The translations under genes and the position numbers were made by a program. A DNA stretch of 64,000 nt from the NCBI GenBank assembly GCA_963682055.1, contig OY821751.1, forward strand, positions 5,642,001 through 5,706,000. The letters run 5' to 3'. This stretch comes from Primula veris (taxonomy: Eukaryota > Streptophyta > Magnoliopsida > Ericales > Primulaceae). Positions 43,883 through 56,194 of this stretch are shown here, one piece after another (positions within the stretch are counted from its first letter, which is position 1; every line of letters begins with the position of its first letter). The notes under the pieces were generated by a model. The model saw only the letters and a list, made by a program, of their open reading frames with translations, did not search any database and was not told the DNA's origin.

Positions 43883-46800
43883 CTAAGATAGCTCAGATAG
43901 CCTACGTAGGCCAATCGCCAGTACGTGCTTCTGAAAAGAATGCTTTGGCAGTGACTTGGTGAACAAGTTAACGTGGTTATTCTCTAAACCAATATGCTTA
44001 ACTTCAATCTTTTGAAGCGTTTGTTGTTCATGTGTAAAAAACAATTTTGGCGAGATATGCTTAGTGGCATCACCTTTGATATAATCATGCTTCGCTTCAT
44101 CAATCACAGCGGTGTTGTTCTCATAAATAACAACTGATTCATCATGATTGTAAGCTAGATCACAGGTGCTTCGAATATGGCCAATAACTGCTCGAAGCCA
44201 GACACACTCTCTAGTCGCCTCATAGAGCGCGAGTAGCTCAGAGTGGTTAGTCAAAGTGGCCACTAGAGTCTGTTTACGAGACCTCCAGGATATCGCCGTG
44301 TTCCCAATGGTAAAGACATAACCAGATTGGGAACGTCTCTTGTGCGGGTCTGATAAGAAACCAACATCGACATATCCGACAAGGGTTGCGTTGTTTCGAG
44401 GATCAATGGAGCTAGATCCACTCGACGCAAAGGGATAGAATAAGCCCATGTCCGTAGTACCTCTAAGGTAACGGAAAATGTCTTTTATGCCAGTCCAGTG
44501 GCGGCGTGTTGGCGCGGTGCTGTGTTGAGCTAGACAATTCACAGCAAACGAGATGTCCGATCTAGTACATTGGGCCAAGTACAATAGTGCGCCTATTGCA
44601 CCCAGATCTGAACACTCAAGGCTCAATATCTCTTCATCGTCCTCCTTTGGACGGAAGGGGTCCTTATTAATGTCTAGAGAGCAGACGACCATGGGAGTAG
44701 AAGACGGCTTAGCGTCACTACGACTAAAGTGCCTCAACACCTTTTGGGTGTAGATTTCTTGATGGACTAAAATTCCATCTTTACAGTGCCCGATCTGCAG
44801 GCCGAGACAATACCGTGTCTTCCCAAGATGTTTCATCTCGAATTCCTTCTTCAGGATTTCAGCAGTTTCGAACACCTCTTTCGAGGTTCCTATGAGATTC
44901 ATATCATTTACATAGACTGCAATAATCGCATATTCTGAAGTGGATTTTTTTATGAACACGCATGGGCATAGTTCATTATTAACATATCCCAAGCCAAACA
45001 AGTATTCACTTAGACGGTTATACCACATCCGTCCGGATTGTTTCAATCCATATAGTGATCATCTCAGTCTAATCGAGAACGTGTTCCGTGGCCGGAAACT
45101 ACTTGATTCAGGCAACTTAAGTCCATCAGAGACTCTCATGTAAATCTCTGTGTCCAGATCCCCGTAGAGATACGCTGTGACCACATCCATGAGCTGCATA
45201 TTCAGTTTTTCGAAAACTATTAAACAGATTAAGTAGCGGAACGTTATAACGTCCATTATGGGAGAATACGTCTCATCGTAATCAATTCCAGGGCGTTGAG
45301 AGAAACCTTGCGCCACAAGGCGAGCTTTGTATCTAACAATCTCATTATTCTCATCACGCTTCCTTACGAAAACCCATTTATGACCAACTGGTCTAACATT
45401 GGGCGGTGTTGGAGCGACAGGTCCAAACACCCTTTGTTTTGTTAAGGAATCCAATTCAGCCTGGATTGCTTGTTTCCATTGAGGCCAGTCCGTTCTTCAC
45501 TGACATTCAGCAACAGTACGAGGTTCCATGTCATCATTGTTCATAATATCAGTGGCCACTACGTATATGAACACATCATCGATGACAGTCTCGTTTCGCT
45601 TCAAAATATCGTCTAAACTAGTATGATTGACAGATATTTCGAGGTTATCGGGATGATTAGGAACTGGTGTTTCATCTGGAACACGCTCCTCTAATTCATC
45701 ACCGTGATCTTTAATGATCTCGTGTGGCAAAAGAGATGCGACATGATTTCTCCTCCTTCGAGGCAGAACATCCTTGGAACAGGACGGCCTTCCTCTTTTT
45801 TTCGGAAGGGCGGCGGACTGAACAGCCGACGGCAGCGTCCTTTGCTCGGTGGGTACAACCGGAGCAACATGTTCAACCGGAACACGACGTCTCACTGGGA
45901 CATCTATCCTTGCAGGCACATTTGCAGCAGGTATATGTGATCTCGTGACATTCGCTAGGTCATTAAATGCATCTGGCATTTGATTTGCAAGATTTTACAG
46001 ACCTAGGATTCTCTGCACTTCCTTATCACTATGTGCAGTTGGGGAATCTAGATGAGACATAGTGGGTACATGCCACGTTAATTCACGTCGTTCCTTATCA
46101 ACGTTAACGTTCATTTCTCCCCCTAACGACGGGAAGAATATCTCATCAAAGTCACAATCCACATGTCTAGCGGTAAAGAGATCGCCTATCAAGGGTTCTA
46201 AATAGTGTATTATGGACGAGGATTCATAACCGACATATATGCCCCGTCGTTTCTGAGGTCCAAATTTGGAACGCTTAGGCGGCTCAATTGGAATATTGAC
46301 TAAACACCCAAACACGCATAAATGTGAGACATTGGGCTCATATCCAGTTACCAATTGGTATGCAGATAGTGGTGGGTGGCCATGAGCCTCAGACGGACCA
46401 AGCAGCAGCATGCAAAATGACATAGCCCCACGCAGAAATAGAAAGTTTGGTGCGCATAACCAAAGTTCTTGCAATCATTTGCAACCGCTTAATGAAAGCT
46501 TCTGCAAGGCCGTTTTGGGTATGAACATACGCAACTGGGTGTTCAAGATTAATTCCCAAAGTCATGCAATAGTCATCAAAAGTTTTTGATGTCTTGTCGA
46601 TGCATCAACCAAAACCATGAAATATTTAAATGGTCCGCATGTTGGTTGGATAGGTCCACAAATATCTCCTTGAATTCTTTCAAGGAATTGGGAAACCAAT
46701 TTCGTAGGTTTCATACGAATTGGTTTGAGATTAGTCTTTCTAATCGAGTATGCTTGGCATATGCTTTTCGGATTAATCACGAAACTCTTTCCTCCAAGAG

Positions 46801-47317
46801 GATGCCCATGAGATGCGTTCATCATTCGAAGCATCGTATTTTGACCCGGGTGTCCTAGCCGGTCATGCCATAGCATAAAATTGCTCTCATCAATCGGTTC
46901 CCGCCGAATGATTAGATTGCTTTCAAAGTTTTGGATTGCAGTAACATACAAACCACTTGAAAGACATCTCAACTTCTCCAGAATACGCTTTTGGTCGTAT
47001 TGAGTGGAGGTAATCTGAAGGTATTCAATACCATTTTCACGAGCAGTTTCAAGATGAAACTTATTTTCTCGGATATCCTTAAAGCTCAACAAGGTACGAC
47101 TGGACTTCGTAGAATATAAGGCATTAGATACTTCAACAGGAGTACCATTTGGCAACGTGAATTTAGCTTTACCAAAGCCTTCAACAAGGGTCGACGGGCC
47201 CGAAATTGTTGTCACTGAGGTTACTTTAGGCGTAAAGTTAATAAAAAACCATTTATCTTTTAAGATAGTGTGTGTAGTGCCACTATCAACTAGACAATCA
47301 ACTGCCCCACAATACAT
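43883..47317 (-). pseudogene. Decayed copia pol (protease, integrase, reverse transcriptase, RNase H)
   Basis: Order on the minus strand: protease with DSGTTHTIL (about 47285); GAG-pre-integrase zinc region WHDRLGHPG with its later pair read CQAY where CQAC is expected; integrase pieces including GYEPNVSHLCVFGC; linker; reverse transcriptase with HKWVFVRKRDEN, YKARLVAQGFSQRPGIDYDETYSP and YVNDMNLIG (the usual YVDD is YVND here); RNase H with RSQSGYVFTIGNTAISWRSRKQ and the terminal HVNLFTKSLPKHSF. Frame breaks fall near 46520, 45985, 45490 and 45055. The altered YVDD and zinc ligand, plus the frame breaks, make it non-functional. Confidence 0.92.
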
Positions 47318-47544
47318 GCCTAAAAGTAAAATAATTTAAAATCGGTCACACGAATAAAAGGAATTGCTCAATGAAATAACTTTAAATTATACGAGAAATG
47401 TTCAAAACATTATCCATAAAACAAAACATAATCCAAAAGAAATGAACAATATCCAAAGGAAAAAACATAATCCGAAATGGAATTGAAATAACATAATCCA
47501 GGAGCAAAACAACTCAATTATTAAAAGATACGAAGAAAAAAACT

Positions 47545-48540
47545 TTATTCTTCCATGTGAGCCTCAAAGTCAGTGGTCTCAAGAGTTTCTTTTGCACTAG
47601 CTTCAATCATGTTGGCTTCGACTCTTCTACCCTTGTGGTAGTTTTCGACTTCTTGGGGAGTTTCTCTATAAGTCCTTTGCATATGACCATTTCCACCACA
47701 TTTATGGCACAAAGTTGGCATATCGGCCGGTTCTCCTTCTTTGGGACGACTGGTCCAGTTGTTCCTACCACCACGAGACTGCCTAGGAGGAGCCATAGGT
47801 CCTCGGTTCGGACGATTGTCCAAACCTCGCTTGGCTGGACGAGCATTACGCTCATCCATGTTCCTTGGCTGACGGGACGACTGGCCCTTTTCTAATTTCC
47901 CATATCGTGGACGAGATCCACGAACAGCATTAGCATCATGCATTGGAATTGTCTTTGAACCAGCAGGATGAGAATTACTGTTCATTATTCAAATGAGACT
48001 ATTATTCTCGTCCAATAACAACTGAGTGATGAGCTCGGGAAATTTGGTGAATTTAGACTGACGATATTTCTTTTGGAGCAAGATGTCAGAACTAGGAAAT
48101 GTGGTGTACGTTTTCTCCAATAAGTCACTGTCGGTGAGTGTTTCACCACAGTATTGGAGAGTAGCATCAATTCTTCATACTTCAGCGTTATATTTTTCAA
48201 CGCTTTCGAAGTCCTGAAATCGCAGATTTAGCCAATCACGGCGGGCTTCAGGAAGTCAAATGGTCTTTTGGTGGTCGAAGCGCTCTTTCAGAGAGTCCCA
48301 CAATGTCTTTGGTGAGGTGGTCGCTATGAACACATATTTCATGGCGTTTGATAAGTGGCGGCGAAACAGAATCATCGCTCGAGCACTCATTTCGTGCGTT
48401 ACTTCCATTTCACGCTCCTCCTCATCATATATGACGTCAGATAGGTCTTGGGCATCTAAATGGTTTTAGATATCCTGACTCCAATCCAAGTAGTTCTTTT
48501 TAGCAGCATCCAAAATTGGAAAGTCAAGGTTGATTGACAT
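47545..48540 (-). pseudogene. Decayed copia gag
   Basis: Starts MSINLDFPILDAAKKNYLDW at 48540, the standard copia gag opening. It contains several stops before about 47985 (after WSQDI, after HQKTI and others). It ends with a zinc-knuckle region read CHKCGGNGHMQRTY, in which the last Cys of the CCHC knuckle is Tyr. Non-functional. Confidence 0.9.
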
Positions 48541-48544
48541 TTTT

Positions 48545-50037
48545 CTACAACAGGAGAAAAGAAAAGAAAGACTGGATTAATCATCATATAAAACAACGGG
48601 TTTATATGTTTATGGTTTGTATAAGCACAAACTTTATTTCGAAACGACAGGTTCGAAAAACAAGTTTTACTTTAAGTGAAGTGGTTCTCTTTGATTGAAC
48701 AACATGTCAATCCTGAGACACCAATTCGGCGAATACATATCTATATAGTCACATTCGGGGAAATTATTATTTACTCAACCCCTTTCGGTAGCTCTATTTG
48801 AACACGACCAGGAAAGACGGTGAAGGGGGTGGGCACGGATGCCTCTTAAAAACCGACCTCATTAGGAGAACGACTTCCGCCTTTATCTTTCCTAGACATC
48901 GTATCCAAATAGGTGAGCCTATTTGGGGAAGATTCATAATTTTTTCAACTTAAATGTGAATATATACGATTTTCGCATTTCATATATGCCAATAATATTA
49001 ACAACATAGACAATATCTATCTATATTAATCACATATATATAAACATGCAGTAAATATATTTTTTAGGATTTATCTGATCATGCAGTAGATTTGGTGTTA
49101 TAAATAAATCAATTCAAGATTATCAATCAATTCATAAATATTCTAACATACCAAATCAAATCAATTAGATTTAATTCAATAATTAACTGACATATGTGAT
49201 ATTTATATATATGGTAATACCAAAAGATATGATTATGCTAACAAGATATCAATCAATAATTTACTGTTTATTGCCATATGAATAATTCTATACATTCTAG
49301 TTTTAACATGCAAGCAAGTAATATATTTTTAATTACCAATCAATTCAATATATGGTAAAAAAATTTAACATATGCAAAGAGGTTAAATTTACATGGAAAC
49401 ATATCAATTTATTCAATTAACATGCAATTTTTATTTACTTGCCTTTTAATAAAAAAATAAATTATATGCATGTGTGTGTATATTGACCGAATATTGTATC
49501 TTATCAACCATATGTACTGTTTTCGTATAAGTATTATACTATAGGACCATGCGTGTAATTTCAGCAAACTATATATCTATTTACAACGTTATTACATATA
49601 CAGTCCAGAATTTCAGACAAGTTTCAGTTTAGTCCTTGAGTAATTTACAGAATAGTTTACAACTTTCAGAGAATTACAAATCAGTACATACGTTTCAGTT
49701 TGTTGCAGATTTAATCCGACAGATTAATACATGTTTTAAAATTACATGATTTTCGATTTACAATCCAATTATTGATTGGTTTTACGTACAATAGAATTTC
49801 CATATGCTATATTTTACCCCACAAAAAATATGCTTTTGCTAGACATACAATATTACATATAATTGTACGAATTTATGCATATAAGGCTCAAGCAGAAGTA
49901 AACAATTCAATTTGTTGTACTTGTTAGTATATGTCTTTTTTTCATGCTAGTAGTAATTTAAACCATATCAAACATGGATATGTACACTGAGAGGTTTCAT
50001 ATGCAATAGTACTAGATATTCATGGCAACTTGCATAT

Positions 50038-50073
<36 letters not shown>

Positions 50074-50246
50074 CAGATACATATATCACAAACCATCATA
50101 ATATGTCTTATGATTTTTAATATGCAAACAGTAGTAGTTATGGACATATTATTAACATGTAGTTTGTTAATATATTCACTAGACATAATATACAGATTAC
50201 GTCTAACAAAGACAGATAAGAGTTAAAATATATATACATTACTCAC
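48545..50246 (-). other. Probable leader intron of copia element 2
   Basis: Between the primer site and gag lies 1.8 kb with no coding frame, which is much longer than usual. Its minus-strand edges are an ideal donor (ATAC|GTGAGTAATG, G at 50246) and an ideal acceptor (ttcttttctcctgttgtag, ending at 48545), with the gag ATG only 4 nt beyond. The interior is very AT-rich with a (TA)n run at 50040-50072. Splicing would leave a short leader. Confidence 0.6.
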
Positions 50247-50355
50247 GTATGTTGGTGAAGTTCGATATAGCAAAATACTAAAAAGCCGGATAAACCTCAA
50301 GGTTTATTGATACCCAGAATCCGTACTCCGATCTTCGAGAGCAGTGCTGATAACG

Positions 50356-50560
50356 TGTTGTAATACAACTATTAGCTACGTATTTAGGGACACAGAAGTA
50401 GAGAGAGGGGAGAACGGTATTTTATTTATTATGAATGAATATCTGAATGAATGTAAAATACAAGACCCCTAACCCTCTTTATATAGATAGAAGGGTAGGG
50501 TTACAAGTCCACTTGGGCCCAAAAAGTACAAGCCCAAGAGTCCAATAATATCCTACAACA
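50356..50560 (-). repeat. 5' LTR of copia element 2
   Basis: 205 bp, partner of 43093-43297, followed inwards (minus strand) by the primer-binding site at about 50341-50355. Confidence 0.93.
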
Positions 50561-50578
50561 AATTTAAATTAAAACAAT

Positions 50579-50789
50579 TGCTGTAGAATATTATTAGACT
50601 ATTGAGCTTATACTTTTAGTTGGGCTCAATTGAGCTTATAACTCTACCCCTATCTATATAAAGAGAGTTAAGGACCTTCTATACATTCATACAGTGATTA
50701 ATAAAATATTGTTTCCCATCTCTCTATCTTCTCTGTATATCTATACATATCTCTTATATACATATATCGAGCTAATATGTTACACAACA
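50579..50789 (+). mobile_element. Solo LTR of the same copia family, opposite orientation
   Basis: 211 bp, TGCTGT...ACAACA. It aligns along its full length with the reverse complement of the 205-bp LTRs (for example 'tattattagactattgagct' and 'ctatctatataaagagagtt'). The perfect 5-bp duplication acaat lies at 50574-50578 and 50790-50794. It arose by LTR-LTR recombination of an older insertion. It is more diverged than the LTRs of element 2. Confidence 0.92.
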
Positions 50790-50794
50790 ACAAT

Positions 50795-53059
50795 TAAATT
50801 GTTGTATATAAGATTTATTTCTATATAAAGTCCAGCCAATTCAAAAAGTATAGAATTGAACTTCATAATTAGGGTTCATTTTTTTTTAGGTATGTTTTTG
50901 TTAGGAGTAAATTTATGAAATTCAATCAAAATTGGCATTATACTTACAAGTGAAACACTTGGACCTCAAGACATTGACAATATGGTTGGTTTAAACATTT
51001 TTCTAAATTATAAATCTGACATGTTAAAGTATGAGATGCAAGAATTAACATATGTTTTAACTACAAAAATAATCAATAAATATGAAATGCAATGATATAT
51101 AAGTAAACGCTTATTCTCCATTTCCACGTGCTTCCACGTGCTTGGAACATTGATCGTAAATGTAACATTTTATTTTATTTTATTTTTCTTTAAGCCCCCA
51201 AAATATTGGACACCACAATAGAAAAACCTCGTCTTCAATGCAACTTCATAAATTGTGGAGACCGCTCTAATTATTTAAATAATAATTAACTATGTTGGTG
51301 TTTCCCGTTTCATGTTAAATTTTAGCTTTCGATTTCCGTTTTCATTTTTCGTATCGATTCTCGATTCCGATTCCCGACTTGACAATTATGGTTCATGGAT
51401 TAGCTTTTAGAAAAAGATTTTCTTTTAAGCAAACGATTTTCTCCCATTGTTGTGTTCTTGGTTTCCTATATTAGAAAATATTCTATTTCAAGTGAAAGAG
51501 AAAAAAAATCAATGACCCATCCATCACGGCCGTCCATCAGACTTCAAACTCGTTTTTTATTTATTGATGCTAGAATGTCATCATATAATAATCTTCATAT
51601 TAGTCAAGATCAGTGTTTGGAAATAAAACCACCACTATTGAATGTAATTGATAGATTTGTGTATTCTCTTGTTGAAGATTCGACCAAAGATAACTGAATT
51701 GTGATTAAATTAATAATGAAACTTCAGTACTAAGCATTAATTTCTAGAAGTAGATTGTCATAAATTTTTAATTGAAAATTCAGTTTACCTCGTCTGCAAA
51801 AATGATCATCGCACGTTTTCTGAGAATTGACTGGATTTTCTTGCATTTTTTTCTTCTAGATATTCACAACTTAGAGTTTGTGATGGAGTGTGAGAATAAT
51901 GCCTAGAAAGTTGTTTTTATACCTGATCTAGAATAGGATTATAAAGTTCATGAGAAAAAACATTTCCCTTGTATGTTATGGGCAGTATTTAAGTGAGCTA
52001 ACAACAATAATCATGGATATTTTGGAAAGAGAACAGTAATTGGTCTTTTTGATTAAAAAAAATTAGTCCTTAAATTGTTTTTAAAAAATGATTCATCTGA
52101 CTGTTTGCGGAGTATCTTTTAATGGTTACTTTGAAATTGTAACACAGTCGAGTATTCACGAAAGCATATTTAGCGTGACTGGTCAGTGCGAATTTTGAGG
52201 TTGAGTGTTCATTAACGAGAATATCACTTTTTATACTTCACGTTTGCTAATTTTAGTCGTTTTTGGGATGTCGTGAAAATTACCGAGATATAAGGTTAAT
52301 TTCTTATTTTTGAGTTCAGTTTAGTAGATTACAAAATCTAATAAATTTTACTTAAACTTCGAAAGATCTGCAAGTCCAGATTGAAAGGACTTACACCTCC
52401 AAATTAGGTTTTTGACACTAAACTTTTAAGTCCATGAATTTATTAATTTTTTTTTTTTAAAAAAGCGACATTTACATTGTTTTGATTTTTGTGGATTTAG
52501 TTATGTTTTTCGAGATTTCTAAAATTCAAAATGCCAAAAAAATATAAAAACAACATATTTGTCAAAAGTAAAAGTACCAATATAAATAATAAACTAGTGT
52601 ATTTTGTAGTTTGATTTAATTACAAATATATATATATATATATATATAAGCTTAAAAACTTGGAAATGTCATGATACGCCTAGTTTCTGAGTGTACTGTA
52701 TCACCAACTAGTTCTAGTTAGGATAACCTGATGTGGCTTTTCGAAACAATGCTTACCAAAACACATGATTGACCCTTTGTCTTTTGTATTCTAATTAGAC
52801 TTTTTGGTCATCATCTCCCATTCTTGATTTTTTTGGGTTTAAAGCGAAAATGACATTTATCTGCCAAGTGCCAACCTATATTTAGTGTGAAAGGAAGCTT
52901 ATAAATTTTTTAGAACAAAAAATCCAAACTGGAATTTTGCTAAGTTTCTGTGGAATAAAATTATGCCTATAAAGATCTCCATATTTTTATGGTTCAAGAG
53001 GATTAAATTGGATGTTCATATTAAAAAATATGTTATTTCACTGGCCTCCGACTGTTCTT
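50795..53059. other. AT-rich spacer
   Basis: No gene or element is recognised. It contains a (TA)n run at 52626-52648. A plus-strand frame at 51452-51697 (81 codons) has no family I can name and no supporting context, so it is not called. Confidence 0.55.
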
Positions 53060-54035
53060 TCCGTCTCCTCTGAGTGTTCTTTCCGTCTCCTCCGTCGGAT
53101 AGATAGTGTGGAACATTTATTTGGCACTAGTGATATTGTTTCCCTGGTTTGGTCTCATTACATTGCGATTTTTGGTATTTTCCTTATTTGAAGAGTATGA
53201 ATTGGAGGGAAATAAGAATTCTGCCTCTTCTCAATATAGTGATTTACTCTGTTCGAGTCCTTTTCTTATTTTTTTTGTGGGAAATATGGCTTATTAAAGT
53301 TAATTATAAACATGAAGGTATTAAAATGTCCCATGTGAATATTATAGATAAATGGTTACTGGAATAAAATACTTGTATTAAGCCAAAGAGAGGTTTATTA
53401 TCATTTCAATAACTCTCTCTAGAGACGTTGTATATTACGAAAATTACTTGCGTTAACAAGAATGTAGTGGTTGTTAAATGGCTTATTCCCCCTTCTAGAA
53501 AATTAAAATTGAATTTTGATGGCTCTTTTTATAATAGAGATAAAAAAAATTAGCATGAGGTGGAGGTATTATTATTAGATGTGAAGACGGTGTCATAGCT
53601 GTGTTCTATAAAATTTTGAGAAAATGATGAAAAGATATATATATATATATATATATATAAAAGTGTTACTTAATTATCAAAAAATACATATGTTAAAACG
53701 GTTTTAAAAATTAATACATATGTCACATGATGCTACATATTTTTACTCTTTGTTTTCAACTTTGATGTTACATAATGCTATTATATGTATCAAATCATAA
53801 CTAAAATTTGAGAATTCGGGTTTTTGAAAATTAAGTACGTTTTTATGTACTAATTAATGATTCTCCCTATAATTTTTCTACTATAGCCGTAGATGTAATG
53901 GATGCGGACTTGAATGCGTTGTTTAATGGGTTATTGATTTGTTATTCTTTGGGTTTGGTAAATGTTGAAATAGAAACGGAATCTTTATTGATAGTAATCT
54001 GGTGGAAGTACCAAAAAAAAGTGGACATTAAATTT
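53060..54035 (+). pseudogene. Relic of a LINE-type zf-RVT/RNase H region
   Basis: In one plus-strand frame 'SVEHLFGTSDIVSLVWSHY' resembles the end of the zinc-binding RVT domain. Later LNFDGSFYNRD (about 53505) and AVDVMDADLNALFNGLLICY, SLGLVNVEIETESLLIV (53886-54000) match the two halves of the plant RVT_3 RNase H-like domain. An AT-rich stretch with a (TA)n run (53637-53660) separates the halves, and stops are frequent. It is long dead. Confidence 0.65.
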
Positions 54036-56194
54036 TTGAATTTAATTATCGGAAGAGATTTTGTTGCTTTTGGATGATATTGGTGGAGAATTACATGTTT
54101 ATTCAATATCTAATCATAAAATTTAACATTTAAACTATATGATCAATTTTTTAAAAAAAGTCATTCTGATAATTTTGATACAAGTCATAAGCCGATCAAA
54201 ATTGCATATAGTTTCGTAATGGACAATTAAATGGGAACGAATGAGATAGTTTATTATCTCTATACCTCTATCATTTCTTATACTTTATTGGCGATTGAGT
54301 AATGTGACTGTTTGACTATAACCTTTTATTTTCAGTTTCTTTAAAGTTTCTATTAATAAAAGTCATGAGTATTTAGGTTCGTTAGTTTTTTATCTTTTCA
54401 AAGTTGACATTTAGGTATAAAAAAAACTAAAAAAAACCAGAGATGCTAGTAAATTTGGAATTTGTTTAGCTTTTTCATATAAAAATGACCAATAATAGAA
54501 TTTTTCCTTTTATGATTTGTATTTTTACAAATCACTTATGAGTTGAAGTAAGTAAAATGGACTTACCAACATAAATAAGTCATAATTCACTTATGATTAA
54601 AAAAACTAAGGTCGTGCCAAACAATATACTACAAATTTTTTTAAGCAAATTTTTTTCTCATTGCTTTTTAACATATCTTTTTGTCAAAGAAAATCCGATA
54701 CGGTATGCGCCCATTATCAAATTTCATTTTTAATTTCAACTTCTAAATGGTGAAGAAGTTCAAATCAGATATTAAGGATTTAACGCAGTAAATATTATGG
54801 TTGATTACACTTTTGGCTTTTCAAGTTTGATCTCAAAAATCTTTTGCTTATTGTAGTTTCAATTGTAACATTTTGGTCCTACGGGGTACAATTATATTTA
54901 CATAGCCCGCCAAATAAATAAATAAATAAATAAAACTATAAAAGATAGTGTTAAGTTCTTATCTTTGTAATTTACTGAAGACTTTCAATTAAAACTCTTT
55001 AGTTTCAATAATAAGAGCAAAAATTCAATCTTTTTTCGCCACTTCTTCTCACCAATTTAAACTTTTAATTTTTTTTTAGTAGTGAGCTCCAGGTTCCGAA
55101 ATATTGACAGAGTACCATATTTATGTACAAGAGGGATCATCATTATCTATAAATAAGCAAAATCATGTTAATGGACCGCATCTAACTTATTCCATAGAAA
55201 ACATAAGCGTTTTCAGGATTGTTGCTGTTGGCATCCTCGCCTATTATCATTGTGAAAGAGGACGGTAGTAAGGAAAAAACACTATCAATTTATATCATTT
55301 TCTCTGGATTTGGAAGAAAATTGATTTCTTTATTAAGTTTTGGGACTGTTTGTGTTCCAGTTGAAATATGAGGACAAAATCGAATTCTGATCCACCTTAT
55401 GGGAATGTTTCTTAAAATATCCCTAATTTTATAATAGCATTATCCATGTTTTTATTCTTTTTGGTTTGTTATCTTTGGCCTCAGCATGATTTGACAGTGG
55501 AATAAATAACAATTGAAACTAATGCATGTCACTTTATAAAAACAAAGAAATGAAATTTTTCTAGTTGCAGTTAATTTGTAAACAAAAACACATGTAATTT
55601 TAAAATTGAGGAAAACATATTTCATCTTAGAACTTTTAGGTTATTTAGGCCACAATTCAGACATTTTCTGATGATTATCTTTTTAATTGTTATGTACCCT
55701 GTATAATGATGCTTGAATGGGAAAAAGAGAAAAAAGGGAAAAAAGAAAAATCATGTCCAGTTTTCCAAACTTTTTTAGGGTCATTTTCGAGTAAAAGTCA
55801 AGTTTGTATCAAAAAGGCTAACTTTGAATATGCAATATGATGATAATATAGATGACAATTGACTGAACTTATGTCCTGATCTTTTAAAAGAATAAAAAAA
55901 TGAAACGTAAAAACAATTAGTATAACTTTTGTGTCGGGTGTATTATATGTAACTGAATTGGTCAGCAAAACTATCCCAACGTGGCAACGTTATTAGGCAG
56001 TTCATTTGACTATCTTTGCATATTGGATTTATCTTCTCTAGTTCATCATTTCTTCTTTGTTTTCCTCTTTTTCTTCTACCAATAAATAATTATTTTCCAG
56101 TAACTGATAAATATATAAATTGTTTAATCCATATTTATATATTTTGTGTTCTACATTTCCAAAGTGTTGATTACTTTCATTCCAGGTCAGAAAG
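54036..56194. other. Spacer and probable 5' region of the GH116 gene
   Basis: AT-rich, with an (aaat)n run near 54914-54934. A splice acceptor (ttactttcattccag) ends at about 56185, 9 nt before the GH116 start codon. The gene therefore likely has a 5' UTR exon further upstream that I cannot place. Confidence 0.5.

Larger units (their letters stand above)
43093..50560 (-). mobile_element. Complete but decayed Ty1/copia element, Ale/Retrofit type
   Basis: 205-bp LTRs at 43093-43297 and 50356-50560, roughly 92% identical by eye, run TGTTGT...ACAACA. The perfect 5-bp duplication aattt lies at 43088-43092 and 50561-50565. Read on the minus strand, the LTR is followed by cgttatcagcactgc, the primer-binding form typical of Ale/Retrofit copias. 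Then come a long leader, gag, protease, integrase, reverse transcriptase and RNase H, and a polypurine tract (aaatggggag) before the other LTR. Coding regions have several stops and frameshifts, so the copy is inactive. Confidence 0.95.

Noticed and set aside
51452..51697. 81-codon plus-strand frame in the spacer after the solo LTR
   Set aside because: Stands alone, no motif, no promoter or splice context and no family recognised.
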